Shown: in pieces, positions 14,355 to 22,470 of the stretch | Numbering within the stretch: the stretch's first letter is position 1 | Layout: every line of letters begins with the position of its first letter | Source: CAWUEX02 sp038148375 | GTDB taxonomy: Bacteria > Pseudomonadota > Alphaproteobacteria > Rhodospirillales > Rhodospirillaceae | Length of the DNA stretch: 33,358 nt | Direction: 5' to 3' | Assembly (NCBI GenBank): GCA_038148375.1 | Contig: JAYQVH010000026.1 | Coordinates: forward strand, 1-33,358 | Notes under the pieces: generated by a model | The model's input: only the letters and a program-made list of their open reading frames with translations | Database searches by the model: none | Told to the model about the DNA's origin: nothing | Position numbers and translations under genes: made by a program

Positions 14355-15770
14355 GTGCGCAGATTGGTAATCGCGGTCCTCACTGGATTTATTCTTGTTG
14401 CCAGCGGTCCGGCACCGCAGGCCCAGATCAGCCGCGTGCCCGCATCCGACGGCGAAATCAAACTGACCTTCGCGCCGGTTGTGAAGCGTACGGCTCCCTC
14501 CGTGGTTAACATCTACACCCGCCGGGTTGTCCAGCAGCGTGCGCCGAGCCTTTTCAACGACCCGTTCTTTCAACGCTTCTTCGGTGACGACTTCGGTAAC
14601 CGCTTTGGTATGCCGCAGGAACGCATTCAAAACTCGCTCGGCTCCGGCGTGATCGTGCGCGAGGACGGCATCGTGGTGACAAACAATCACGTCATCGCGG
14701 ATTCCGACGAGATCACTGTTGTCTTGTCCGACCGCCGGGAATTCGACGCGGAGGTGATCGGCACCGACGAACGGACCGACCTTGCGGTGCTGCGCATCAA
14801 CCGCGCGCCGGATGATCTGCCAGCTCTGCAACTTGGCGACGCTGACGCGCTGGAGGTCGGCGACCTCGTGCTCGCCATTGGCAATCCCTTCGGTGTCGGT
14901 CAGACCGTAACCAGCGGCATTGTCTCCGCCGTGGCGCGCTCAAATGTCGGGGTATCGGATTTCCGCTCGTTCATTCAAACCGATGCCGCGATCAACCCGG
15001 GTAACTCCGGTGGGGCACTGGTCACGGCCGACGGCAGCCTCGTCGGCATCAACACGGCGATCTATTCGCGCGACGGCGGCAGCGTCGGCATCGGTTTCGC
15101 TATTCCCGCGCTCATGGTTCGCGCCGTGCTCGACAGTATCCTGAAGGAGGGCCGCGCCGTGCGCGCGTGGCTAGGCGCCAGCGGTCAGTCGGTGACGTCC
15201 GAAATCGCGGAGGCGCTCGGCCTGCCGCGTCCCTTGGGTGTGATCGTCAATACGGTCTACGACGGTAGCCCGGCCGATGACGCCGGCATCGAAGTCGGCG
15301 ATGTCCTTGCCTCTGTGGATGGCCGCGAAATCCTCGACGCAGAAAATTTGCGCTATCGCCTGGCCACGCTGTCCGTCGGTGAGCGCGCCACGATCGATCT
15401 CTACCGCGACGGTCGTCAGCGCCAGGTGCGCGTCGACCTCGTTCCGCCGCCGGAGGATCCGCCGCGCGATGAAACCGAAATCCCGGATCGTGTTCCGCCG
15501 TTCGGAGGTGCCACCGTTGCCAACATGAACCCGGCGCTGGCGGAGGAGTTCGGCGTGCAGGCGGACGACGGCGTTGTTGTGCTGCGTCTCAAGCGACGCA
15601 GCTTTGCCCGTCAGGCCGGTCTGCAACCTGGCGACTACATCATCGATATAAACCAGGCGGACATTGGTTCCGTCGATGACCTTGAGCAGGCGCTGTCCCG
15701 CTCGACCCGGCAGTGGACGTTTTCGATCCGCCGCGATGGGCGCATTATCCAGCGCACCATCGGCCTGTAG
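14355..15770 (+). CDS. htrA: DegP/HtrA-type periplasmic serine protease with two PDZ domains
   Basis: This is an envelope quality-control protease of the Do/DegP family (MEROPS S1C), degrading misfolded periplasmic proteins. The 471-aa precursor has a signal peptide (residues 1 to about 23, cleavage near PQAQ). The trypsin-like domain has the catalytic triad His112 (TNNHVIA), Asp142 (RTDLAVLRI) and Ser218 (NPGNSGGALV). PDZ1 lies at about 270-360 and PDZ2 at about 380-468. The loop LA insert (FNDPFFQRFFGDDFG) is typical of DegP/DegQ. The start is GTG at 14355 with TAGGAGACGAG upstream. It is first in a co-directional series with rarA, whose start follows the stop by 5 nt. Operon membership with rarA is inferred from spacing. 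Confidence 0.95.
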   Translation: MRRLVIAVLTGFILVASGPAPQAQISRVPASDGEIKLTFAPVVKRTAPSVVNIYTRRVVQQRAPSLFNDPFFQRFFGDDFGNRFGMPQERIQNSLGSGVIVREDGIVVTNNHVIADSDEITVVLSDRREFDAEVIGTDERTDLAVLRINRAPDDLPALQLGDADALEVGDLVLAIGNPFGVGQTVTSGIVSAVARSNVGVSDFRSFIQTDAAINPGNSGGALVTADGSLVGINTAIYSRDGGSVGIGFAIPALMVRAVLDSILKEGRAVRAWLGASGQSVTSEIAEALGLPRPLGVIVNTVYDGSPADDAGIEVGDVLASVDGREILDAENLRYRLATLSVGERATIDLYRDGRQRQVRVDLVPPPEDPPRDETEIPDRVPPFGGATVANMNPALAEEFGVQADDGVVVLRLKRRSFARQAGLQPGDYIIDINQADIGSVDDLEQALSRSTRQWTFSIRRDGRIIQRTIGL

Positions 15771-15775
15771 GGCCC

Positions 15776-17119
15776 GTGAGCTCGCTGTTCAAGGATCTCG
15801 ACGAGCAACCCCGGCCGGCTTCACCGGCGCCGGGTCAGCCCCTGCCGGATCGTTTGCGCCCTGCCGCTTTGGACGATGTCGTCGGTCAGGATCATCTGAT
15901 CGGTGAGTCCGGTCCGATCGGACGCATGCTCAAAGCCGGTCGTGTATCGTCTATCGTGCTGTGGGGGCCGCCGGGCTGCGGCAAGACCACCATCGCACGC
16001 TTGCTCGCGGGGCAGACCGATCTGCATTTCGAACCGCTGTCCGCCGTCTTTTCCGGCGTCGCCGATCTGAAAAAGGTATTTGCCGCCGCCCGTGACCGCG
16101 CGCAAAAAGGCCAGGGCACGCTGCTGTTCGTCGATGAAATCCACCGTTTCAACAAAGCCCAGCAGGATGCGTTTCTGCCTGTGGTGGAGGAAGGGATCAT
16201 CACCCTCGTCGGTGCAACCACCGAAAATCCATCCTTCGAACTCAACGCCGCGCTGTTGTCGCGCTGTCAGGTCTTGGTGCTTCATCGCCTCGACGATGCG
16301 GCGCTGGAGACGCTGCTCGTGCGTGCGGAACAGGCGGCGGGACAGTCGCTGCCGCTTGACGTTGACGCCCGTGCGGCCCTGCGGGCCATGGCGGACGGTG
16401 ATGGCCGGCACATTCTATCGCTGGCGGAGGAGTTGCTCGCACTTGCGTCTCCGCCCAAGCCGATGGACGCCAAGGAGCTTACCGCGACGCTTCAACGCCG
16501 TGCGCCGTCGTACGACAAGGACGGCGAAGGGCACTACAATCTCATCAGCGCGGTGCATAAATCTCTGCGCGGCTCAGACCCCGATGCGGCGCTGTACTGG
16601 GTCTCCCGTATGCTCGACGGCGGCGAGGACCCGGTTTATCTCCTGCGCCGGCTCACCCGTTTCGCCGTCGAAGACATCGGCCTTGCCGATCCCAACGCCG
16701 TCACACAGGCGCTGGCCGCCTGGGACACCTACGAGCATCTCGGTTCGCCTGAAGGGGACCTGGCCATCGCCCAACTGGTCATCTATCTCGGTACGGCGCC
16801 GAAATCGAATGCCGTCTACCGCGCTTTCAGCCGCGCCGGTCAGGCCGCGCGCAAGACCGGCTCGCTGATGCCGCCCAAGCACATCCTCAATGCGCCGACG
16901 CGGCTGATGAAGGATCTCGGCTACGGAGATGGCTACGCCTACGATCATGATGCCGAAGACGGATTTTCCGGCCAGCACTATTTTCCGGACGACATGCCGC
17001 GCGAGACCTATTATCAACCGCCTGAGCGCGGGTTCGAACGCGAGATCCGCAAGCGCTTGGCCTATTGGGACAAATTGCGCCGCGAGCGCAAGACCGGAAC
17101 CAAGGACGGGGAAGAATGA
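15776..17119 (+). CDS. rarA: Replication-associated recombination protein A (AAA+ ATPase RarA/MgsA)
   Basis: RarA is a clamp-loader-like AAA+ ATPase acting at stalled replication forks, homologous to eukaryotic WRNIP1/Mgs1. The 447-aa product starts at GTG 15776, and PLPDRLRPAALDDVVGQDHL marks the family N-terminus. Walker A is GPPGCGKTT (Lys70) and Walker B is LLFVDEIHRFNK (Asp120, Glu121). Sensor 1 is VGATTENPSFELNAALLSR, and the C-terminal tetramerisation region includes DPVYLLRRLTRFAVEDIGLADP. The frame is open further upstream (ATG 15713), but that would overlap the protease gene by 58 nt and add non-family residues. The ribosome site is poor, suggesting coupling to the upstream gene. 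The stop overlaps crcB (ATGA). Confidence 0.95.
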   Translation: MSSLFKDLDEQPRPASPAPGQPLPDRLRPAALDDVVGQDHLIGESGPIGRMLKAGRVSSIVLWGPPGCGKTTIARLLAGQTDLHFEPLSAVFSGVADLKKVFAAARDRAQKGQGTLLFVDEIHRFNKAQQDAFLPVVEEGIITLVGATTENPSFELNAALLSRCQVLVLHRLDDAALETLLVRAEQAAGQSLPLDVDARAALRAMADGDGRHILSLAEELLALASPPKPMDAKELTATLQRRAPSYDKDGEGHYNLISAVHKSLRGSDPDAALYWVSRMLDGGEDPVYLLRRLTRFAVEDIGLADPNAVTQALAAWDTYEHLGSPEGDLAIAQLVIYLGTAPKSNAVYRAFSRAGQAARKTGSLMPPKHILNAPTRLMKDLGYGDGYAYDHDAEDGFSGQHYFPDDMPRETYYQPPERGFEREIRKRLAYWDKLRRERKTGTKDGEE

Positions 17120-17502
17120 ACTGGACAGTCGTCGCCGCTGTTGCCGCGGGCGGGGCCGTCGGATCGGCAGGCCGCTACCTTGTCAGTGTTTTGGTGCAGC
17201 GGCTGCTCGGCACCGGTTTTCCGTGGTGGACGCTGACCGTCAACGTCGCCGGGTCATTGATCATGGGTATTCTGGTCTCCGTCATCGCCCTGCGCTGGTC
17301 GGTCGGCCAGACGGGACAGGCGTTTTTGATGGTCGGCGTGCTCGGCGGTTTCACGACGTTTTCGGCGTTTTCGCTCGACGTCGCCACCCTGGTGGAGCGC
17401 AACGCCAGCGGTCCGGCAGCGGCTTACGTCATTGCTTCGGTGGTGCTCAGCATCGGTGCCCTGTTCGCCGGGATGACAATTACCCGCGCGCTGTTGTCGT
17501 GA
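17116..17502 (+). CDS. crcB: Fluoride ion channel CrcB/FluC
   Basis: CrcB/FluC is a small dimeric inner-membrane channel that expels fluoride. The 128-aa product has four predicted hydrophobic helices and the family motifs GGAVGSAGRYL (TM1), WTLTVNVAGSLIMG (TM2, with the conserved Asn) and GVLGGFTTFSAFSLD (TM3 break with the Phe box and the central Na+ site region). The start ATG overlaps the rarA stop by 4 nt. An upstream in-frame start inside rarA was rejected because it adds a hydrophilic N-terminus. No fluoride riboswitch is visible, and the internal operon position suggests constitutive expression. Confidence 0.95.
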   Translation: MNWTVVAAVAAGGAVGSAGRYLVSVLVQRLLGTGFPWWTLTVNVAGSLIMGILVSVIALRWSVGQTGQAFLMVGVLGGFTTFSAFSLDVATLVERNASGPAAAYVIASVVLSIGALFAGMTITRALLS

Positions 17503-17512
17503 GACCTTCAGC

Positions 17513-18478
17513 ATGAGTGGAGTTCAGCATCGCGACGTTGCGCAGGACGAAGAGGACCTGCGCCTCGACCGCTGGTTCAAGCGCCACTTCCCGCAGCTCT
17601 CCCATGGGCGTTTGGAGAAGTTCATCCGCAAGGGCCATGTGCGGGTCGACGGCAAGCGCGCTAAGTCCAATCAGCGCCTCGAAGCCGGACAAAGCATCCG
17701 CATTCCGCCGCTGCCAGATGACGACACACTTCCGCCGCCGGCCCGGCAGGACGTCGATCCGGACCTCATCGCAACCTTGCAGCGCTCTGTGCTTTACAAG
17801 GACAAAGACGTGCTGGTGCTCAACAAACCGGCTGGCGTGGCGGTGCAGGGCGGTAGCGGCGTGTCTCAGCACATCGACGGCGCGCTCGATGCTCTGACCT
17901 TCGACGCCAAGGAACGCCCGCGTCTCGTGCATCGGCTGGATAAAGACACGGCCGGCGTTCTGGTGCTGGCGCGCTCCGCCAAGTCCGCGGCTGAACTCAC
18001 CAAGGCCTTCCGCCGTCGCGAGACGGAGAAAGTCTATTGGGCGGTGGTCATCGGCAGGCCCGAGGTGCCGGACGGTCAGATCGAAGCGGCCATGGCCAAA
18101 AGCGCCGGACCGAAAGGCGACCGCGTGCAACTCGATGCCGAAGACGGCAAGCGCGCCATCACCGACTTTCGCGTCATCTCCACGGCCGCCGGAAAAGTCT
18201 CCTGGCTCGAGCTCAAGCCGCTGACCGGCCGCACCCATCAGCTGCGTGTGCATTGCGAGGCGATCAACACGCCAATTCTCGGCGATGGCAAGTACGGCGG
18301 CCGCGCGGCATTCCTTGCCGACCTGCCGACAGCGAAGCAGCTGCATCTGTTCGCGCGCAGCATTCGTCTGCCGCGCACCTGCAAGCCGGATCTGGAGGTG
18401 ACCGCACCCGTGCCGCCGCATATGACCGAAACGTTTTCTTATTTCGGCTTTGAAGAATCCGAAGCCAATGCCGAGTGA
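17513..18478 (+). CDS. rluC: 23S rRNA pseudouridine synthase, RluC/RluD family
   Basis: This enzyme isomerises uridine to pseudouridine in rRNA. The 321-aa protein has an N-terminal S4 RNA-binding domain (about residues 14-70, LRLDRWFKRHFPQLSHGRLE) and the RluA-family catalytic domain with HRLDKDTAGVLVLAR, where Asp143 is the catalytic aspartate. Further motifs are LLTGRTHQLRVH-like LKPLTGRTHQLRVH and the C-terminal LHLFARSIRLP. Length and S4 domain favour RluC (positions 955/2504/2580 in E. coli) over RluA. The exact target sites cannot be read from sequence. It starts 10 nt after crcB and overlaps the next gene by 11 nt. Confidence 0.93.
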   Translation: MSGVQHRDVAQDEEDLRLDRWFKRHFPQLSHGRLEKFIRKGHVRVDGKRAKSNQRLEAGQSIRIPPLPDDDTLPPPARQDVDPDLIATLQRSVLYKDKDVLVLNKPAGVAVQGGSGVSQHIDGALDALTFDAKERPRLVHRLDKDTAGVLVLARSAKSAAELTKAFRRRETEKVYWAVVIGRPEVPDGQIEAAMAKSAGPKGDRVQLDAEDGKRAITDFRVISTAAGKVSWLELKPLTGRTHQLRVHCEAINTPILGDGKYGGRAAFLADLPTAKQLHLFARSIRLPRTCKPDLEVTAPVPPHMTETFSYFGFEESEANAE

Positions 18479-19160
18479 CGCCGGACTACCGTTGATCCTG
18501 CTCGACCTTGATGGGACGCTGGTCGACAGCCGCGGCATGATCGTGCGTGTTGCGCAGGTTGCGGCGCGTGAAATTGGTCTGCCCGTTCCGGAAGAGAACG
18601 CCATCGCCAACATTATCGGCTTGTCCTTGGAGCCGGCCATGGCGAAGCTGTATCCGGATCACGGTCCCGAAGATTACGCCCGGCTCGCGGCGGCCTACCG
18701 GACCGAAGCGCTACGTATCCGCGATACACACGAGGATATCGAAGCGCTTTTTGAGGGCGCGCGTGATGCTGTCGCTGAACTGCGCGCCGCCGGATACATG
18801 CTCGGCATCGCCACCGGAAAAGCGCGCCGTGGGGCACTGCATTTCTGCACGCGTTACGGCATGGAAGGCTGGTTCGACACCATCCAGACGCCGGACACCA
18901 ACCCGAGCAAGCCGCATCCCGGCATGATCGAGTCGGCCCTCGCCGAAACGGGGGCTTTGCCGCACCGCACGATTATGATCGGGGATACGGTTTACGACCT
19001 CGAAATGGCGCGGAATGCCGGGGTTTTCGGCGTCGGGGTCACCTGGGGCAATCATTCTCCGGACGACCTTGAGACCGCCGCGCCACACCATATAGTAGGG
19101 GCAATGAACGACCTGCCCAGGGTCGTCGCGGAACTGTTGGGGCAGGGGACACACCCATGA
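18468..19160 (+). CDS. HAD-superfamily phosphatase, phosphoglycolate phosphatase-like
   Basis: This is a cytoplasmic haloacid dehalogenase-type phosphohydrolase, subfamily IA. The 230-aa product carries motif I LLDLDGTLVDS (nucleophile Asp13, general acid Asp15), motif II IATGKAR, motif III lysine in NPSKPHPGM and motif IV MIGDTVYDLEMARNAG. A helical cap lies between motifs I and II. It resembles Gph-type enzymes and the HAD protein commonly found next to rluC in alphaproteobacteria; the substrate is not determined by sequence. ATG 18468 is preferred to TTG 18450; both overlap rluC. The stop overlaps the AsmA gene by ATGA. Confidence 0.88.
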   Translation: MPSDAGLPLILLDLDGTLVDSRGMIVRVAQVAAREIGLPVPEENAIANIIGLSLEPAMAKLYPDHGPEDYARLAAAYRTEALRIRDTHEDIEALFEGARDAVAELRAAGYMLGIATGKARRGALHFCTRYGMEGWFDTIQTPDTNPSKPHPGMIESALAETGALPHRTIMIGDTVYDLEMARNAGVFGVGVTWGNHSPDDLETAAPHHIVGAMNDLPRVVAELLGQGTHP

Positions 19161-20968
19161 AAAAGATTGGACTCATCGCCGGTGGCATCGTCATCGTTGT
19201 CTTCGCCGGGATATTCAGGATATTCATCGTCTTGGCGACTCTCGACGTCAATCAGTACAAGGGATTGATCGAAGAGCAGGCGGCCGCGGCGACCGGACGC
19301 ACACTCACCATCGAAGGCGACATGGACCTGTCGGTGTCACTCAGTCCTGCCATCGTCATCAACGGCGTGCGTTTTCAGAACGCGGAATGGGGCTCGCGTC
19401 CGGACATGGCCGTGATCGAACGCGTCGAAGCGTCGATCCCGCTTATCCCGGCGCTGTTCGGCAACATTTCCGTGACCCGTCTGGCGCTGGTCAGCCCGGA
19501 TATTCTGCTCGAGCGCAATGCACAGGGGCAAGCCAACTGGGAGTTCGGTGCCGAGGATGCAGCGGAAGGCGTTGAAACTGAGTCCTCGTCGGCGCTGGCG
19601 GTCTCAGCCATTGAACTCGATGATCTCGTCTTCGCATTTAAGGATGCGCAGGCGGGCACCGACCTCTCCGCCGCCCTTGAACGTTTGCGGGTGAATATCT
19701 CCGGCGATCTCACCGCCCCGGATATCGATCGACTGAATCTCTCGGGCCTGAAGGCGACCGCTGACGGCACCGAAATCGAAGTCACATCTCTAACCATGTC
19801 GCCTGTATCCGGCGGCACGGATATCGACCTCCAAGCCGTACTCGACGGCGAAGAGGTCACCGCCAAAGGTGAGATCGGTGCCTTGTCGAACATCATTGCC
19901 ATGAACGGCGCGTTTCCGGCCAAGCTCGACGTGTCCTTCGGGCCGTTCGCGTTCGCCACGGACCTGATGATCGACGCCTCCGGCGCGCGCCCGTCACTCA
20001 CCGGCTCGATCACCGCAGATGAGATCGATTTGACCGCGCTGCCGCCTGCGGAGGAGGAGCCGGATTCGGACAAGCTGTTCCCGTCCGATCCCATTCCGAT
20101 GGACGGTCTCAGCGCCGCCGATGTCGAACTCGATGTGTCGGTGGGCAAACTGATCCTGCAAAAGAAGCTCGCGCTGACCAATCTCAAGAACAAGGTCACG
20201 CTGAAGAACGGACGGCTGACCAACAATCAGTCCGCCGATCTCGGCGGCGGCTCGATGACCTCCGATGTCATCACGTTGGCTGCCCCGGCGGGGACGCTGA
20301 CGATCAAGGCCAGCGGCTCAGGCATGCAGGCGCAAAACATCGCCCGTGACCTCGAAGCGACCGACATCATCACCCAGGGCCCGCTCGACTTTAACGTCGA
20401 CTTGTCGGGCAGCGGCACCAGCGTGGCGGCGATGATGGGAAGTCTCGACGGCGCCATCGTCGGCGGCATGGGCGAGGGGCGGATCCGCAACGACGCCATC
20501 AATCTCGCCGGGGCCGATTTCCTGTCGCAGCTTCTCGGCGCGATCAATCCGTTCATGGAGCAGGAAGAATTCACCGTCGCGCAGTGCGCCGTGATCAACC
20601 TCCGCGTTCAGGACGGCGTGGCCCGGACAGAGAAAGGGATCGCGTTCGTGTCCGACCGTATTGAGATCACGTCATCCGGCAAGATCGATTTCGGCCAGGA
20701 AAAGCTCGACCTCAACATTAGGCCCAAGGCCAAGGAAGGGCTCGGCATCGGTATGGGCAAGCTGACCCAGATGGTAAAGGTCTCCGGGCCGCTGAGCAGT
20801 CCGGGCGTCGGAATCGACGCTGCCGGCGCCGTGCGGTCGCTGGGCTCCATTGCTGGTGCATTCGCCACCGGCGGGGCGTCCCTGCTGGCGGAGGGGGCGC
20901 TGGAGCGCGGCCAATCGGCGGACGACGCCTGTGAAGCCGCACGGACCTGGCACCTTGCCGGAAACTAA
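19157..20968 (+). CDS. AsmA-family envelope protein
   Basis: AsmA-like proteins are anchored in the inner membrane by one N-terminal helix with a large periplasmic beta-rich body. Related members (TamB, YhdP, AsmA) are linked to phospholipid transport and outer membrane homeostasis. The 603-aa product has one hydrophobic segment (residues 4-27). It is followed by the AsmA N-terminal domain (YKGLIEEQAAAATGRTLTIEGDMDL, VNGVRFQNAEWG-like INGVRFQNAEWG). A long low-complexity middle follows, and the AsmA C-terminal domain contains LDFNVDLSGSGTS and KIDFGQEKLDLNIRPKAK. The ATG overlaps the HAD gene stop (ATGA), and the 3' end overlaps the probable start of the ATP12 gene. The precise role is unknown. 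Confidence 0.85.
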   Translation: MKKIGLIAGGIVIVVFAGIFRIFIVLATLDVNQYKGLIEEQAAAATGRTLTIEGDMDLSVSLSPAIVINGVRFQNAEWGSRPDMAVIERVEASIPLIPALFGNISVTRLALVSPDILLERNAQGQANWEFGAEDAAEGVETESSSALAVSAIELDDLVFAFKDAQAGTDLSAALERLRVNISGDLTAPDIDRLNLSGLKATADGTEIEVTSLTMSPVSGGTDIDLQAVLDGEEVTAKGEIGALSNIIAMNGAFPAKLDVSFGPFAFATDLMIDASGARPSLTGSITADEIDLTALPPAEEEPDSDKLFPSDPIPMDGLSAADVELDVSVGKLILQKKLALTNLKNKVTLKNGRLTNNQSADLGGGSMTSDVITLAAPAGTLTIKASGSGMQAQNIARDLEATDIITQGPLDFNVDLSGSGTSVAAMMGSLDGAIVGGMGEGRIRNDAINLAGADFLSQLLGAINPFMEQEEFTVAQCAVINLRVQDGVARTEKGIAFVSDRIEITSSGKIDFGQEKLDLNIRPKAKEGLGIGMGKLTQMVKVSGPLSSPGVGIDAAGAVRSLGSIAGAFATGGASLLAEGALERGQSADDACEAARTWHLAGN

Positions 20969-21704
20969 AGAGGTACGAACCCGGGTCGCCGCACCGAAAG
21001 AAGAGACCCGGCGCAAGCGCGTCTACAAGACCGTCGCGGTAGCAGAGACCGTCGCCGGTTTCGGTGTAACCCTCGATGGCCGTGCCCTGCGCACGCTGGG
21101 CCGGGCCAAGCTGGAGACACCGGCGCGCGCTTTAGCGGACGCCTGTGCAGCGGAGTGGGACGCGCAGGGGGAGTATGTCGACCCCCAGACCATGCCGCTG
21201 ACCAAGCTGCTCAATACGGCGCTGGACCGCATCGCGCCGTCGCCCGGTGCCGTCGTCGCTGAGCTGATCAAGTACTGCGATGCCGATCTCTTGTGCTACC
21301 GCGCGGAGTCCCCCTCCGCGCTGGTGAAGCGTCAGGCGGCGCTGTGGCAGCCTGTTCTCGATTGGCTCGAAGCAACGCAGGGCATTCACCTCGAAGTCGG
21401 GCAGGGGCTGATGCCGGTGCGTCAGGCCGCCGACGTTCCGGACAGAATGAAGGCCGTTCTGCTGGACTTTGATGTGCCGCGCCTTACCGCTGCACAGGCG
21501 ACGGCGTCGATTACCGGATCATTGTCGTTGTCCCTGGCGCTGGCGCACCGCCGCCTTTCAGGGGCGGAAGTTGCCGCCGCCGCGTTGCTCGATGACGCGT
21601 GGCAACTGGAACAGTGGGGCGAGGACAAAGACGCGCGCGCGCGAATGACCCGCCTCACCAACGATATCCTCGCCATTGAGACGTTTCTCAACCTGCACGA
21701 TTGA
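20931..21704 (+). CDS. ATP12-family F1-ATPase assembly chaperone
   Basis: ATP12 is a chaperone that in mitochondria binds the F1 alpha subunit before its assembly with beta. Alphaproteobacteria carry the ancestor. The product (about 257 aa from GTG 20931) has the family core: KRVYKTVAVAETVAGFGVTLDGRALRTLG near the N-terminus (a segment rich in basic residues then a beta strand). Further on come the MPLTKLLNTALDRI block, CDADLLCYRAESP and GSLSLSLALAHRRLSGAE. The start is uncertain: the frame is open to 20850, but GTG 20931 or TTG 20955 give family-like lengths. Neither has a clear ribosome site, so coupling to the AsmA gene by overlap is likely. It ends 10 nt from the convergent yciB. Confidence 0.88.
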   Translation: MKPHGPGTLPETKEVRTRVAAPKEETRRKRVYKTVAVAETVAGFGVTLDGRALRTLGRAKLETPARALADACAAEWDAQGEYVDPQTMPLTKLLNTALDRIAPSPGAVVAELIKYCDADLLCYRAESPSALVKRQAALWQPVLDWLEATQGIHLEVGQGLMPVRQAADVPDRMKAVLLDFDVPRLTAAQATASITGSLSLSLALAHRRLSGAEVAAAALLDDAWQLEQWGEDKDARARMTRLTNDILAIETFLNLHD

Positions 21705-21714
21705 CGACCAAGAC

Positions 21715-22278
21715 CTAAGCCGCGCCGTCTTCTTTCTCGGGCAGGTCGGCGGCATGTTTATGGATGATCGGCACCAGGGCGATGGAGAAAATGATCGTCA
21801 GCGGCATGATCCCGAACAGCTTGAAGCTGACCCAGAAGTCGGTCGAGAAGCTGCGCCAGACGATTTCATTGAGCACGGCCATGGTGAGGAAAAAGCCGAT
21901 CCACGCCCGCGTCAGAATAGTCCAGCCCGTATTCGTCAGGGCGAAAGCGGAATCCAACACCATTTTTAGGAACAGACGTCCGGTCACCATGCCGAAGGTG
22001 AGGATCGCCGCGAACAGCATATTGACGATGGTCGGTTTAACCTTGATGAAGGTCTCATCCTGCAGCCAAACCGTTAGCGTACCAAAGACCATGACGAACA
22101 CGCCGGTGACCAGCGGCATGGTCGGGGTGGTCCGTGTCAGGGCATAGGACACCGCCAGCGCTGCCGCCGTTGCGGCCATGAAGGCCAGGGTCGCGTTGAA
22201 AATACCGAACTGGGAATTGCACAGGAAAAAGACCACCAGCGGGCCGATTTCCAGGGTTAACTTGAGTAACGGGTTCAT
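21715..22278 (-). CDS. yciB: Inner-membrane protein YciB (intracellular septation protein A family)
   Basis: YciB/IspA is a polytopic membrane protein needed for normal septation and envelope integrity in Shigella and E. coli. The 187-aa product has about six hydrophobic segments and family motifs: LLKLTLEIGPLVVFFL at the N-terminus, KPTIVNMLFAAIL, WTILTRAWIGFFLTMAVLNEIVWR and FWVSFKLFGIMPLTIIFS. The ATG at 22278 matches the family start; a longer frame from GTG 22332 adds a non-conserved hydrophilic leader. It lies alone on the minus strand, convergent with the ATP12 gene and divergent from pccB. Confidence 0.92.
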   Translation of the reverse strand: MNPLLKLTLEIGPLVVFFLCNSQFGIFNATLAFMAATAAALAVSYALTRTTPTMPLVTGVFVMVFGTLTVWLQDETFIKVKPTIVNMLFAAILTFGMVTGRLFLKMVLDSAFALTNTGWTILTRAWIGFFLTMAVLNEIVWRSFSTDFWVSFKLFGIMPLTIIFSIALVPIIHKHAADLPEKEDGAA

Positions 22279-22470
22279 GGCCCAGGTGTATACGGATGTT
22301 GGTCCCGCCTTGTCCAACGAAACCCCGCTCACGCAGTGGAAAATTCCGGCCCAAACCCCTGATTCCCGACATTTTTTCGTTTCCGCGGGCCTACGGTATG
22401 CTATCCCCTACAGCGTCAAGGAACCGGAACCGGCGCCGCGTAAAAGCCGGACATCGGGTAAGGGGACCTC
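22279..22470. promoter_or_regulatory. Divergent promoter region between yciB and pccB
   Basis: This 192-bp intergenic region must hold promoters for both yciB (minus) and the pccB operon (plus). A possible -10 (TATGCT, 22397-22402) lies about 70 bp before pccB but has no convincing -35. Small inverted repeat GTTGG...CCAAC (around 22298-22320) is present. No recognised regulator site could be identified by eye. Confidence 0.3.

Noticed and set aside
17065..17115. Upstream extension of the crcB frame inside rarA
   Set aside because: It adds a charged, non-family N-terminus; the ATGA overlap at 17116 gives the normal CrcB start.
22374..22402. TTTTCG/TATGCT as a promoter for pccB
   Set aside because: Only the -10-like element is reasonable; the -35 matches the consensus at two positions, so it was not listed as a firm promoter.
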